DNA of 64,000 nucleotides from Marinobacter sp. F4206 (GTDB lineage Bacteria; Pseudomonadota; Gammaproteobacteria; Pseudomonadales; Oleiphilaceae): NCBI RefSeq assembly GCF_019392195.1, contig NZ_JAHXKI010000002.1, forward strand, positions 1,922,001 to 1,986,000. The letters are read 5' to 3'. The position numbers were made by a program, and so were the translations under genes. Below the pieces are notes generated by a model. The model was given only the letters and a program-made list of their open reading frames with translations. It ran no database searches and was not told the DNA's origin. Position 1 is the stretch's first letter, and each line of letters starts with the position of its first letter. Of this stretch, positions 1 through 10,229 are shown one piece after another.

Positions 1-697
1 GGTAGTCCATGACCGAGAATTCACCGCCCATGATGATGGCCGACGGGAACAGGAACATGTTCACGATGGAATGCTCGAAGCCCATGAAGAAGAACAGCAT
101 GATCGGCATCCACATGGCCAGCACCTTGCCGCTCACGTTGGTGGAGATCATGGCGCCAACGACACCCATGGAGACCATCCAGTTGCACAGCATGCCGCGG
201 ATGAAGATGGTGGCCCAGCCTGCCGCCCCGTACTCAGCGTAACCCAGGGTCCGGGCCTCACCGACGCTGGCGATCTTGGCGCCAACGGCGCCGGGGTCGG
301 TGTTGAAGCCGTAGGTGAAGATGAAGGCCATCATGAAGGCGACGGTCAGGGCGCCACCGAGGTTGCCCAGAAAAACCCAGCCCCAGTTACGCAGGATGGC
401 TTTCGGCGTTACCCCCGGACGTTTGTCGAGCAGCGCCAGCGGGGTCAGCATGAACACCCCGGTCAGCAGGTCGAAGCCCATGAGGTACAACATGCAGAAA
501 CCGATCGGGAACAGAATGGCGCCGATCAGGAAGACACCGGTCTCGACGGCAACGGTGATGGCAAACGCGGCCGCCAGGGCCAGGATGGCACCGGCCATGA
601 AGGCCCGGATCAGCGTGTCCCGTGTCGACATGTAGATCTTTGATTCACCGGCGTCCACCATCTTGGTGACGAACTCCGAAGGTAAAATATAAGACAT
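1..697 (-). CDS. Formate/nitrite transporter family channel (FocA/NirC-like), 3' end outside window
   Basis: Partial gene: 232 codons are visible from the ATG at 697, and the reading frame runs off the left edge. The translation is strongly hydrophobic with about six membrane segments. It carries FNT landmarks: a GFDLLTG loop near residue 84, CNWMVSMG near residue 190 and GFEHSIVNMF near residue 220. Family members are pentameric inner-membrane channels passing formate, nitrite or related small anions; the substrate here cannot be told. A good SD (AGAGGA) lies 8 bases before the start, preceded by an unusually structured leader described separately. Confidence 0.9.
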   Translation of the reverse strand, partial: MSYILPSEFVTKMVDAGESKIYMSTRDTLIRAFMAGAILALAAAFAITVAVETGVFLIGAILFPIGFCMLYLMGFDLLTGVFMLTPLALLDKRPGVTPKAILRNWGWVFLGNLGGALTVAFMMAFIFTYGFNTDPGAVGAKIASVGEARTLGYAEYGAAGWATIFIRGMLCNWMVSMGVVGAMISTNVSGKVLAMWMPIMLFFFMGFEHSIVNMFLFPSAIIMGGEFSVMDY

Positions 698-1017
698 AAC
701 TGGTTCCTCTCGCCCACAAAAAAACGGCGCTACCCTCCCCATGCCGCGTTCGAGAGTGCAGGGGGTGAGCAGACGCCGTCGTCTGAAAAGTATTCTGTCG
801 CTGTGAACAGAGCCCACGTTGGCTCCGTTAGCTGAGGATTTGCAGAGACCGTGCCAGAGTAACTGTCGGCTTGTGAAAGGTTTTGTATTTCAGAAGGTTG
901 TCAGAGTTGCTCGGGCGCGATGCGGGCGGTGCCGGGCTGGCGCTCCAACACCGGTCGCACCGGTTCAGTGCGTTAATCATTGCCATGCTGCACGCTGGAA
1001 CAGATGTTTGAACGGTG
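698..1017. other. Non-coding gap: structured leader of the FNT gene and 3' flank of tonB
   Basis: I find no convincing gene in these 320 bases. Read on the minus strand towards the FNT gene there is a hairpin-capable GAGCC...GGCTC, then a perfect inverted repeat at 770-785 (CAGACG-CCGT-CGTCTG), then a GC-rich stretch ending in seven T residues about 20 bases before the SD. This could be a leader with a transcription-attenuation element, but it matches no riboswitch class I can recall. Confidence 0.35.
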
Positions 1018-1736
<719 letters not shown>

Positions 1737-1740
<4 letters not shown>

Positions 1741-2144
1741 GATGCCGGTTCCGTCAACAACACAAGCTCGGTGAAACCACCCCGCTCAAGAACCCGGAAC
1801 AGGGCTTCCAGGTCGGTCATGGCGATGGAACCGGCGGCGGCGATTTTCAGGGGGCGGTCGGAATCGGGTGGCGGCAGGCGCCGGATCAGCTTGTCGGCGG
1901 GGAGTGAGTCACCGACAACCTGCCAGTCGCCGCTGGCGGTGACCAACAGATCGGCATGGGGTGCCTGCTGGGTGAGATCCGAGGCGCCCGGCAGCTCCGG
2001 TAAGGGTTCATCCGCAATCTGACCGGCGACAATGAAGAACATCAACAGCAGGAACACCAGATTGATCAGCGGGAGCAGCGCATCTTCCACGCGCTCCATC
2101 AAGGTCTTGCCGGAGGTCGACGGCGGGGGAACCAGGTGGGTCAT
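1737..2144 (-). CDS. exbD: ExbD-family biopolymer transport protein (second copy)
   Basis: 135 aa. A short cytoplasmic tail is followed by one membrane segment (LLPLINLVFLLLMFFIVAG, about residues 24-42) and a periplasmic ExbD/TolR domain. The family's conserved membrane Asp appears to be replaced by Asn here (PLINLVFLL, where the neighbour has PLIDVVFIL). That could make this a structural partner subunit rather than the proton-carrying one. It overlaps the upstream exbD and the downstream tonB by four bases each. Twin ExbD subunits beside one ExbB are known in marine bacteria and xanthomonads. Confidence 0.88.
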
Positions 2145-2536
2145 GGCGTCTGTGTGGTCGCTCGTTTCCAGTGGGTTTTGATACCGGCGCTGTCGAGTCC
2201 GCTAAGGGTCCGGGTAAAATTCCCAAGCCGGGTGTCGGGGCGGGTGCTGAGATTTACCTCGGCGATGCCGCTGGCTGTCAGTTCAGTGATCAGATCCTCC
2301 AACCCAAGGGTTTGAGCCTGCCACTTCACCTCGCCGTTTCCGGTGATGATCAGTTCCGGAATCGACTGCCCGTCCGCGGACGGGCCTTCCGGACTGGCAT
2401 TTGCGAGTTCCAGAAAACCGACCGGCGACAACCGGCTGGTGAGCATGAAGAACACCAAAAGGATGAACACCACGTCGATAAGCGGGGTCATTCGAATGGG
2501 GATGGGCCGCCTCGGGCGAGGTTCAACCAGTTGCAT
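2141..2536 (-). CDS. exbD: ExbD biopolymer transport protein (first copy)
   Basis: 131 aa from the ATG at 2536. A longer in-frame extension upstream is Arg/Pro-rich, lies inside exbB and lacks ExbD features, so I reject it. The protein starts MQLVEPRPRRPIPIRMTPL and runs into the membrane helix IDVVFILLVFFML with the conserved proton-carrying Asp, then a periplasmic domain. It works with the ExbB channel to energise TonB. The start overlaps the end of exbB by 14 bases, and the gene ends in a four-base overlap with the second exbD. Confidence 0.9.
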   Translation of the reverse strand: MQLVEPRPRRPIPIRMTPLIDVVFILLVFFMLTSRLSPVGFLELANASPEGPSADGQSIPELIITGNGEVKWQAQTLGLEDLITELTASGIAEVNLSTRPDTRLGNFTRTLSGLDSAGIKTHWKRATTQTP

Positions 2537-3329
2537 GGGCGAAGCGCTGTCGGCCTTGGTGCTGATCGTCCTGGGCGGTTGCCGGAGGCCTTCGGTCACT
2601 GACCGCGGAGGCTGGTTGCGCTGCTGTGGTCGGTGCCGTGGGCGCGGCCGCGTCGGCGTTGTCGGCGGCATTCAGTACCGTGACGAGGGTGCTGTCGATG
2701 GTCTTGTGAATCCGCCGCAGCCGGAATTCGATCCAGGCCGCCAGCGCCGCAAAGGGGATGGCGATGATCAGGCCCGCGGCGGTTGTGGTCAGGGCCTCGT
2801 AGATTCCACCGCTCAGCTGGGCGGCATTGGCGCGGCCTTCCGTCGCGGCCATGGCACTGAAGGCGTCCATCATGCCCATGACGGTTCCCAGTAACCCGAG
2901 AAGCGGGGCCAGGGCCGCGATCACTTCAATGATTTTCAGGGGCGCCTCAAAAGGTTCCAGGGCCTGTTGGGCGTCCCGTGCCGCCGTGCTTCGAATTCGC
3001 TCGCTGTCCTGCTGTTGCTGACAGGCTTCGATGGTATTGGCAACAAGGCGGAACAGGGGGTTCAGCCGAGCGAACCCACTGACCTGTCGGCGCAGTCTTG
3101 CCGGTTGCACGTCCGCGGGTGTTTGTTGCCACATTGTCACAATTTTTTTAAGTCTGGTGGTCAGACGGGGCGCGTACAACGTGCCCATAAGCATCAGATA
3201 GACGAACGTAATTGCCCCTGCCATGGCAATAGCCAGAAGCACCATCATGACCGGTCCGCCCATCTCGAACAAACGGGAGAGCAGGTCGCGAAGCGGTTCG
3301 GTTGAGGGGTGCAGGGCCGTGTCGGGCAT
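2523..3329 (-). CDS. exbB: ExbB/TolQ/MotA family proton channel
   Basis: 268 aa. There are three membrane segments (about residues 24-46, 138-160 and 184-202), the last two in the typical LAPLLGLLGTVMGMM and GLIIAIPFAAL contexts of the MotA/TolQ/ExbB domain. It forms the inner-membrane proton channel that drives TonB. It is the first gene of a four-gene operon, and a strong Fur box 36 bases upstream of the ATG supports induction on iron starvation. The C-terminus is extended by a low-complexity Ala/Gln/Asp tail that overlaps the next gene. Confidence 0.92.
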   Translation of the reverse strand: MPDTALHPSTEPLRDLLSRLFEMGGPVMMVLLAIAMAGAITFVYLMLMGTLYAPRLTTRLKKIVTMWQQTPADVQPARLRRQVSGFARLNPLFRLVANTIEACQQQQDSERIRSTAARDAQQALEPFEAPLKIIEVIAALAPLLGLLGTVMGMMDAFSAMAATEGRANAAQLSGGIYEALTTTAAGLIIAIPFAALAAWIEFRLRRIHKTIDSTLVTVLNAADNADAAAPTAPTTAAQPASAVSDRRPPATAQDDQHQGRQRFAHATG

Positions 3330-3364
3330 GGTATTCGCCTCGAATTGAAATTGGTGATCTAAAT

Positions 3365-3383
3365 AATAACGATTATCAATAAC
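3365..3383 (-). promoter_or_regulatory. Fur box upstream of exbB
   Basis: The minus strand reads GTTATTGATAATCGTTATT, matching 15 of 19 positions of the Fur consensus GATAATGATAATCATTATC including the core TGATAATC. It sits just before the exbB-exbD-exbD-tonB operon, as expected for iron-repressed TonB systems. Confidence 0.85.
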
Positions 3384-3535
3384 TTTGCAAGGTGTAACCT
3401 GACATTCCCGGAGGCTCTGTTAAAATTCGTACAAATAACAGCCATCAAGACACGCTGCCATCAGAGGTGCGGCGACCAGGAGTGGAGAGTCTCTATTTAC
3501 CGTAACGCCCACGTATCCGGAGCCGGATTTCTGCG

Positions 3536-5899
3536 ATGATTAAACGCTGGTTCGGGAGCCTCGTTAATCGCGCGGTGGCTCTGGTGGTTCTTGTCATCCT
3601 GTTGGCCGCGGTGGTGGTCACCATTGCCGGTTCCCTGCTCAGTCGCGGTGAACTGGAGCAGCAGGCGAAAAACCAGGTCGAAACCATGGCCCGGCTGGTG
3701 TCGGGGGAGCTGGACGACAAGCTCGCCCTGAGACTGGAGACGCTCAGCCACGTCGCCGAGAGTTTCACTATGGATGAGGCGGCTCTGGATGTCCGCGCCC
3801 GGATCCTGATTCGCCAGCAAACCGCGCTCCAGCACCTGTTTGATGGCCTCTACCTGATTGATGCCACCGGGCGGGTTCTCGCCGAGTATCCCGAAGCATT
3901 CGAGCAAACCGGTCTGGATGTCAGCGACCGGGAATATTTCCAGAATGTGTCTCAGCACATGACGCCGGTGATCAGCGATCCCTACGTGTCCAATTATCAG
4001 GACAAGCCGGCGGTCATGATCGCTGCGCCGGTTTTTGATCACCGGCAAAAGTACCTTGGCATGATCGGAGGAGCCATTCTTCTCAAGGGCTCCAACTTCA
4101 TGGAGGAGTTCGCCGGTCTCCGGATCGGCAAGACCGGTTACCTCGAGATTGGCACCCGTAGCGGGGTTACCCTGGCCCATGGCCGCACCGATGAGGTGAT
4201 GGTCCCGGTACGGGTGGAGAATCCCGTGCTCAAGGACGCCATGGGGGGCTTCGAGGGCACCCGGCAGACCCGCAATGGCAATGGCGACACCACCATCATG
4301 TCGGTGCAGCAGATGGCCCAGGTGCCCTGGTACGTGGCGGCGGTATGGCCGGCCCGGGAAGCCTTCGCCCCGATTACCCGCATGGCGGATGCGTTTGTCT
4401 GGACCCTGCTCGGGGTATTGGCGGTGATTGCGCCGCTGGCGCTGTGGGTTTTCCGCCGCCTGATGGCGCCGCTCCGGGCCCTGGGCAGGCAGATCAACGA
4501 ACGTCATCTGGGGGTGCGTAACAATCCGGTGGATGTGTCCGGTGGCCGGGAAATTCGTCAGGTTGCCCAGATCTTCAACACGGTGATGGATGAACGGGAG
4601 GAAGTCCTGGGCTCACTGGCGGAGCGTGAAGCCTTCTTTCGATCACTGACCCAGAGTGCCCCGATCGGCATCGTCCAGACCGATGTCCTTGGCCGAATTG
4701 ACTTTGTGAACCCTGCGTTTGAAAGCATCATCGGGCGTCCGGCCTCCGAGCTCCAGCATACCCACCTGATCAGCGGCATTTACGAGCCCGACCGTGACGC
4801 TGTTCTGGCCGGCTGGAAGCAGGCCCTCAGGAACAAGGAAATATTCCGGGGACGGTTCCGGATTCCGAGCCGGGGCGCGCGTGATCTGGTCTGGGGTGAC
4901 GTCATGACGGCTGTCATTGAAACCCCCGACAAGGCACTGGGAAGCATAACGGTGGTTCGGGATATTTCCCGGGAACTGGAGGTTGAGGAAACACTGAGGG
5001 AGGAGCAGCAGCGGGCGGAAAACATCCTCGGCGTGCTCCAGGAAGGGGTCCTGATGGTGGACGTGCAGGGGCGCATCCGCTACGCCAACCAGGCCGCCTG
5101 CCGGTTCCTGGGTACCGACGGCAACTGCGTCAGGCGCAATTTCTTCGACCTGGTAATGATTGAGGCTGACGACAAGGCTCTGGCTCACACCGATTTCCTG
5201 ACGGGTGAGGACGTGGACAGTCTGTACGGGACGCTGCGCAATCAGAAGGGTGAGATCTTCGACATTGACCTCACCATGCTCCACATCCGCAAGGGCAAGC
5301 AGAACGAGCGCATGGTGTTCGTGATCCGGGATGACAGCGAGCGCCGCCGCGAGGAAGAAAGGCTGTCCTGGGAGGCAAGCCACGACAGTCTCACCCAGCT
5401 GCTTAATCGTCGGGCATTCAGCGCGTCCCTGGTGAAATACCTGGCGGAAGTACCGCAGCAGTCTGTGCGCTCGGTGTTGATGCTGATCGATCTGGACCAT
5501 TTCAAACCGGTCAACGATGAGGGTGGCCACCTGCTGGGTGATGACCTGCTGAAGCGGCTGGCGGACCTGTTCAAGGACGCGGTTCGGCAGTCGGACATCG
5601 TGGCCCGGTTGGGAGGGGACGAATTCGGTATCATTCTGCCCGCCTGTGGCCTTGAGCGGGCGGAGGCGCTGGCGGAGCGCATCCGTGCCCGGGTCCAGGA
5701 CCTGCGTATTGAGCAGGATGGCCGAACCTTCGGGGTGACCGCCAGCATTGGCTTGACCGAGCTGACCCCGGGCGACAGCGGCCCCCGGGAAGTGGTGTCC
5801 CGTGCCGACGAAGGCTCTTACATCGCCAAGTCCCGTGGCCGTAACGCCGTGGTGGTGGTTCCCGCGCCCTCGGACGATCCGGGGCCGGCCCTGCCCTGA
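3536..5899 (+). CDS. Membrane diguanylate cyclase with Cache, two PAS and GGDEF domains
   Basis: 787 aa. An N-terminal helix (about 12-34) is followed by a periplasmic double-Cache sensor (about 40-280), a second membrane helix (about 283-305), a HAMP-like linker, PAS domains near 360-490 and 495-610, and a C-terminal GGDEF domain. The active motif RLGGDEF lies near residue 695, with an inhibitory RxxD I-site (RQSD) exactly five residues before it, so product inhibition is expected. It should make c-di-GMP in response to an extracellular ligand that cannot be named. It ends four bases from the convergent TSUP gene. Confidence 0.92.
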   Translation: MIKRWFGSLVNRAVALVVLVILLAAVVVTIAGSLLSRGELEQQAKNQVETMARLVSGELDDKLALRLETLSHVAESFTMDEAALDVRARILIRQQTALQHLFDGLYLIDATGRVLAEYPEAFEQTGLDVSDREYFQNVSQHMTPVISDPYVSNYQDKPAVMIAAPVFDHRQKYLGMIGGAILLKGSNFMEEFAGLRIGKTGYLEIGTRSGVTLAHGRTDEVMVPVRVENPVLKDAMGGFEGTRQTRNGNGDTTIMSVQQMAQVPWYVAAVWPAREAFAPITRMADAFVWTLLGVLAVIAPLALWVFRRLMAPLRALGRQINERHLGVRNNPVDVSGGREIRQVAQIFNTVMDEREEVLGSLAEREAFFRSLTQSAPIGIVQTDVLGRIDFVNPAFESIIGRPASELQHTHLISGIYEPDRDAVLAGWKQALRNKEIFRGRFRIPSRGARDLVWGDVMTAVIETPDKALGSITVVRDISRELEVEETLREEQQRAENILGVLQEGVLMVDVQGRIRYANQAACRFLGTDGNCVRRNFFDLVMIEADDKALAHTDFLTGEDVDSLYGTLRNQKGEIFDIDLTMLHIRKGKQNERMVFVIRDDSERRREEERLSWEASHDSLTQLLNRRAFSASLVKYLAEVPQQSVRSVLMLIDLDHFKPVNDEGGHLLGDDLLKRLADLFKDAVRQSDIVARLGGDEFGIILPACGLERAEALAERIRARVQDLRIEQDGRTFGVTASIGLTELTPGDSGPREVVSRADEGSYIAKSRGRNAVVVVPAPSDDPGPALP

Positions 5900-5903
5900 G
5901 CCG

Positions 5904-6671
5904 TCAGCCCCACCAGCCTGCGGCGTTGGCCGCCTGCCACAACAGTCGCAACGCCAGTAGGGTCAGAATCAGATCAAAGGTGCGATGGAACCAGCGGTTG
6001 CTCAATGACCTGAGCAGATGCAGCCCCAGCCAGGTCCCGGCAAAGCCGCTGGCAATCATGGCCAGTATGAACGGCAGCCAATCCGGAAAGACAAAACCCG
6101 CGACGGTGAACACCAGAGCCTTGGGGGCATGCTGCAATGTCATGGCCGTGGCAAAGGTGGCGACCGTGGTGAACCGGTCGACATGGATCTGCTTGATGAA
6201 GGCCGCCACCAGAGGGCCGGTGGCGCCGACAAAGAGACTGACAAAACTGGTGAGCCCCGAGGCCAGAAAAATGCCGGGGGCACCAAAGGATGCCCTGGGC
6301 AGCGGCGGTCCCCAGCACAGGTAGAGAACAAACACGCCAATGGTCAGTTGCCACACCGGCGCCGGCAGGTCCACCAGCAGCCAGGCCCCGAGGGCCGCAC
6401 CGACCACCACGCCCGGGGCAAACGCGGCAATTACCTTCCAGTCCACGTGCTTGCGAGTCAGCAGGGCCCGCCCGCCGTTCGAACCGAGCTGGATCATGCC
6501 ATGGACCGGGATGATCGCGGCCGGCGGCATCCAGGTGGCCATCAGCACCAGCAGGAGAACGCCGCCACCGGCGCCAAGGCTGGCAGTGATCATGGACGTC
6601 AGGATCGAGCAGGCGAGCAGAAACACCGCGACAGGCATGCTCAGACTGTCCGGCAGCAGGGTTAATTCCAT
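5904..6671 (-). CDS. TSUP/TauE-SafE family membrane exporter
   Basis: 255 aa with about eight hydrophobic segments. The two-repeat pattern of the TSUP (DUF81) family is visible: SLGAGGGVLLLVLM near residue 30 and FVGATGPLVAAF near residue 155. Members move sulfite, sulfoacetate or other small organic anions across the inner membrane; nothing nearby fixes the substrate. The ATG overlaps the end of the upstream transglycosylase-like gene by ten bases, so the two are probably co-transcribed and translationally coupled. Confidence 0.85.
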   Translation of the reverse strand: MELTLLPDSLSMPVAVFLLACSILTSMITASLGAGGGVLLLVLMATWMPPAAIIPVHGMIQLGSNGGRALLTRKHVDWKVIAAFAPGVVVGAALGAWLLVDLPAPVWQLTIGVFVLYLCWGPPLPRASFGAPGIFLASGLTSFVSLFVGATGPLVAAFIKQIHVDRFTTVATFATAMTLQHAPKALVFTVAGFVFPDWLPFILAMIASGFAGTWLGLHLLRSLSNRWFHRTFDLILTLLALRLLWQAANAAGWWG

Positions 6672-7774
6672 TCACAGAATTCCGTGGTGGCCAGCCGGGG
6701 GGACCGGCACAGGGCTTCCGTGGCCAGTTGAACGTCTGCCACGTAGTAAAGCGAGGCCAGCCCCAGGCGATCGCGGCCCAGGTTGTGGAAAACCATGCCG
6801 AAGGCGATGTCACCCGCGGTAAAACGCTCATGATGCTCGGCAAAGTAGGCAGCGGGTCTGGACAGATCGTCATCCACCAGCAGCGCTTCAACCCGGCCCG
6901 CACCGCCATGATAGGCCTGAACCAGCAGGAGGGTGAACAGGCGCTGTTGCTTGTTCTCGGGCAGATCGCCAAATCGTTCCTCAAAGACGGGCCGGAGGTT
7001 GCTGGCGTTCTGGTCCATCAGTCGCAGGGCACAGTCAATCTGCGCCAGTCGGTGCCAGTAGTTACGGGGTTTGATCCGGCAATCTGACAGCGCAGACGGT
7101 GACAGTTGCAGAATGCCGCGGGCATTGGCACCGGAGTGGGCCCGGACCTGCCCCCCGCTTTCGATCAGGATCTGGCCGGCGAGGTAGCGTGGCAGGGCCC
7201 GAGGCAGATTGAGCCGGTCCTGACCCATGCGGGTCCGGTACACATACATCAAGGCCTCGTGCAGCGATCCGGGCTTGTCGCCGGAGGCGAACGAGAGATC
7301 ATCCCAGGCGCCCCAGAGACGATCGGCGGGCAAGGTGCCGAGATAGCGGGCCACGGCTTCGTCCAGGTTCACATGGGGCTGGTTGCAGGCGAGTGCGAAC
7401 GGGTAGCCGGTCTGGCCGGTTTTCCCCGGCACCCAGGTGTCGGCCCGCTGGTTGTCATGCAGTGAACGCCGGGTCTCGTTCAGGCGTGCCTGGGTTTCGT
7501 CCCGGTCTGCACCGTCGGAAATCCAGGCCAGAAACTGTCCCCGCATATCGAACAGGATATGGCGATCGATGTCGGCGCAGTAGCCGGATTCCCGGAGTAC
7601 CCAGCCACGAATGGTCAGGATGTTGCTGTAAACCCCCTGGCTGGCCCAGTAGGGCGTGTCGCGTACCACCCGGGTCCAGTCGGCCGGGGTCGTCGGTGCC
7701 TCTGCTTCGGCGCTGGCTTGATTCAGGGCAACGCACGCCAGGATGAAAATTAGCCAGAGCTGTCGTAAGCTCAT
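6662..7774 (-). CDS. Periplasmic lytic transglycosylase-like (SLT domain) protein
   Basis: 370 aa from the ATG at 7774, chosen because GGAG sits four bases upstream and the protein then begins with a clean signal peptide ending near NQASA. An ATG at 7789 is also possible. The C-terminal half shows the SLT fold signature: ILIESGGQ with a candidate catalytic Glu, followed by GANARGILQLSPSAL and VQAYHGGAGRVE. The N-terminal half, with several Cys and Trp residues, is not recognised. It probably acts on peptidoglycan in the periplasm. It is divergent from the amidase gene and overlaps the TSUP gene downstream. Confidence 0.8.
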   Translation of the reverse strand: MSLRQLWLIFILACVALNQASAEAEAPTTPADWTRVVRDTPYWASQGVYSNILTIRGWVLRESGYCADIDRHILFDMRGQFLAWISDGADRDETQARLNETRRSLHDNQRADTWVPGKTGQTGYPFALACNQPHVNLDEAVARYLGTLPADRLWGAWDDLSFASGDKPGSLHEALMYVYRTRMGQDRLNLPRALPRYLAGQILIESGGQVRAHSGANARGILQLSPSALSDCRIKPRNYWHRLAQIDCALRLMDQNASNLRPVFEERFGDLPENKQQRLFTLLLVQAYHGGAGRVEALLVDDDLSRPAAYFAEHHERFTAGDIAFGMVFHNLGRDRLGLASLYYVADVQLATEALCRSPRLATTEFCEWN

Positions 7775-7838
7775 CAGTCTCCAGTTCATACACGTTACAT
7801 CCGTGACCTTCCCGATAACACAATAACAAACGGAACCT

Positions 7839-9335
7839 ATGATGAAGCAATCAGAATATCTGAGGTACGACGCCACGGCATTGGCCGATCTGATCCGCCG
7901 TGGTGAGGTCACCTCACGGGAAATCTGCGAGGCGGCCACGGAACGGGCCACCCGGGTAAACGGTACCCTGAATGCCATCTGTTACCCACAGTTTTCCGAA
8001 GCGCCGGGCCAGGAATTTCCGGAACAGGCGACCTTTGCAGGCGTTCCACTTCTGCTCAAGGATCTGGCTCAGGAGCAGGCCGGTCATCCCTGTACCTATG
8101 GCAGTCGCGGATTTACCCGGAATGTGGCGGCCCAGGACTCCGAGTTTGTCCGCCGTGCCCGGGAAGGTGGCCTGGTGTTTCTGGGCCGGACGGCAACGCC
8201 CGAGTTCGGACTGAAGGCGGTCACCGAATCGGAACTGTGGGGCGCGTCCCGCAATCCCTGGAATACCGACCTCACGCCCGGCGGCTCCAGCGGCGGCTCC
8301 GGGGCGGCAGTGGCGGCCGGCATCGTGCCCATGGCCGGGGCCAATGATGGCGGTGGGTCCATTCGGATCCCGGCCGCCTACAACGGTCTGTTCGGCCTCA
8401 AGCCCTCGCGCGGGCGGGTGTCCAGCGGCCCGCTGGTCGGTGAGGCCTGGACCGGCGCTTCGATCGACCACGTGGTCACCCGCACGGTGCGGGACAGCGC
8501 GGCCATGCTGGACGTGGTCAGCGGCCCGGCGGCCGGCGATCCCTTTGCCATTCCCGCGCCCGCCGGGCCCTATGCGGAGTTGAGCCAACAATCTCCGGGC
8601 GCGTTGAAAATCGGCGTGTTCACCTCATCGCCCTACGATACCGAGGTTGCGCCGGATTGCGTTGCGGCGGTCGAGGCGACAGCCCGGGTGCTGGAAAATC
8701 TGGGTCACAAGGTGGAGTATGCCCGGCCCGAATTTGATGGCATGGCCCTGGCCCGGTGCTACCTGGGGCTCTATTTCGGTGAGGTCTCGGCACTGATGGA
8801 ACAGGCCCGGGAGCGCTTCGGGGCCCGGGACGAGGACTTTGAACTGGATACCCGGCTGATCGGCATGCTGGGCAATACCATGCCCCTGCCCGACTACGTC
8901 CGGCGCCGACAGCAGTGGAATGACTTTGCCCGCGCCCTCGGGGCGTTCTTTGGCAGCTACGATCTGTATCTGTGTCCCACCGCCGGTCAGCTCCCGGCCC
9001 GGATCGGCGAGCTGGACACACCGGCGCACCTGAAGTTCGCCGCCAAGCTGATGTTGACGCTGAAAGCGGGCAAGCTGGTGCACCGCACCGGTCAGGTTGA
9101 CCAGATGGCCCTGGAAAGCCTGGCGCGCACTCCGTTTACCCAGTTGGCCAACCTGACCGGGACGCCTGCCATGTCCGTCCCCATGCACTGGACGGCATCC
9201 GGCCTGCCGGTGGGCGTCCAGTTCGGTGGTCGTCATGGCGACGAGGTGCGCCTGCTGCAGCTGGCGGCCCAGCTGGAGGAAGCAAACCCGTGGTTTGGCC
9301 AGTATGAGCGCCTCGAGGACGCCTTCGACGATTAG
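7839..9335 (+). CDS. Amidase signature family hydrolase
   Basis: 498 aa. The amidase signature is complete: catalytic Lys near residue 74 (LLLKDLAQ), cis-Ser in [11 protein letters not shown] near residue 150 and nucleophile Ser in GGGSIRIPA near residue 174. Such enzymes hydrolyse amides or aryl acyl-amides in the cytoplasm. It lacks neighbouring gatB/gatC, so it is not the tRNA amidotransferase subunit. An ATG three bases downstream is an alternative start. It is transcribed divergently from the transglycosylase-like gene across about 65 bases. Confidence 0.88.
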   Translation: MMKQSEYLRYDATALADLIRRGEVTSREICEAATERATRVNGTLNAICYPQFSEAPGQEFPEQATFAGVPLLLKDLAQEQAGHPCTYGSRGFTRNVAAQDSEFVRRAREGGLVFLGRTATPEFGLKAVTESELWGASRNPWNTDLTPGGSSGGSGAAVAAGIVPMAGANDGGGSIRIPAAYNGLFGLKPSRGRVSSGPLVGEAWTGASIDHVVTRTVRDSAAMLDVVSGPAAGDPFAIPAPAGPYAELSQQSPGALKIGVFTSSPYDTEVAPDCVAAVEATARVLENLGHKVEYARPEFDGMALARCYLGLYFGEVSALMEQARERFGARDEDFELDTRLIGMLGNTMPLPDYVRRRQQWNDFARALGAFFGSYDLYLCPTAGQLPARIGELDTPAHLKFAAKLMLTLKAGKLVHRTGQVDQMALESLARTPFTQLANLTGTPAMSVPMHWTASGLPVGVQFGGRHGDEVRLLQLAAQLEEANPWFGQYERLEDAFDD

Positions 9336-9457
9336 GGCTTGTGATCCGCTTGCCAAAACTCCACGTTTATCTTTGTATGCGGAACAGGCTATGCTGTTTG
9401 TCAGGAAGACCCATTCTTCCTGATAGACCCTGATGGCATCGAGGAGGCGAGCGCATT

Positions 9458-10069
9458 ATGAACCAACCGATGGCAATCGACGATCTGGTATCTGTAGCAC
9501 AGGCCGAGGCCATGGGGGAGCTTGACGCCCCGATGATGGCCATAGTTCTGTCCAGCGAGCAAAGCTACGACTTGCCCATTAATTCCCTTGAAACCGATGC
9601 CGACAAGGCCCGCTGGGGATTGATCCTCCGCGCTGCCCGCGAGCATGTGGAAGCGGACGCGGTGGCGGTGCTGTACCCGGCCTGGACCACCATCCGTCAA
9701 AAGAAACCCGAACCGGAGGCGGAACAACTCACGGAGGATCCCGCCGAGGACTCCGGTGACAGCGACAACAGCCCGATAGACACCCTCTTCGTCCAGTTGC
9801 ACACCCGCGATCACGTGTACTGGCGAGGGTTCGAGCAGATTCGCGACCCCAAGCACCAGCGCATCATCGGCTTCCGCCGGATCAAGGCGCTGTCGACCGA
9901 CTACAAACGGGACGAGGCGCCGTCGGTCACCGCCTGGCTCAGTACGCTCTTTGAACCATTGCCGGACGAGGGTGAGGAAACCGCTGTTGACCGGGAGCTG
10001 GCCGACCTGCTGGAAGAGCCGGAAGTCACCGCGGCACTCTACCCGCGTCAGATGCGCGCTCTGCACTGA
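9458..10069 (+). CDS. Uncharacterised acidic protein
   Basis: 203 aa with no family I recognise. There is no signal peptide or membrane segment, so it should be cytoplasmic. The N-terminal part (1-72) and C-terminal part (108-203) look folded and are joined by a very acidic, disordered-looking linker rich in Glu, Asp and Pro. A GAGGAGG sequence lies 11 bases upstream of the ATG; a second Met at residue 5 is an alternative. Codon use resembles its neighbours, arguing that it is a real resident gene. Confidence 0.7.
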   Translation: MNQPMAIDDLVSVAQAEAMGELDAPMMAIVLSSEQSYDLPINSLETDADKARWGLILRAAREHVEADAVAVLYPAWTTIRQKKPEPEAEQLTEDPAEDSGDSDNSPIDTLFVQLHTRDHVYWRGFEQIRDPKHQRIIGFRRIKALSTDYKRDEAPSVTAWLSTLFEPLPDEGEETAVDRELADLLEEPEVTAALYPRQMRALH

Positions 10070-10131
10070 CTCTCTCAAACCCGCCGCCGGCGCCACGTGC
10101 ACCGGCGGCACGGACACTCTCCCGGCTGTCG

Positions 10132-10220
10132 TCAGATTGAAGCCGCACGTTCGATCACCCACACCAAACTGATAGCGCCGACGCCGGCCAGCAGGGCGGG
10201 CACCATGGCCCGTCGGTATC
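10132..10220 (-). pseudogene. Remnant of a HupE/UreJ-like C-terminus
   Basis: The minus strand encodes YRRAMVPALLAGVG and SLVWVIERAAS followed by a stop at 10132. This basic residue-helix-VER pattern resembles the last membrane helix of HupE/UreJ_2 proteins; the intact family member at 55255-56274 ends with a similar ASFWLVERVAG. No start or upstream helices remain. It abuts the DUF4331 remnant in another frame, suggesting a deletion joined the two. Confidence 0.5.
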
Positions 10221-10229
10221 CCCGAACAG

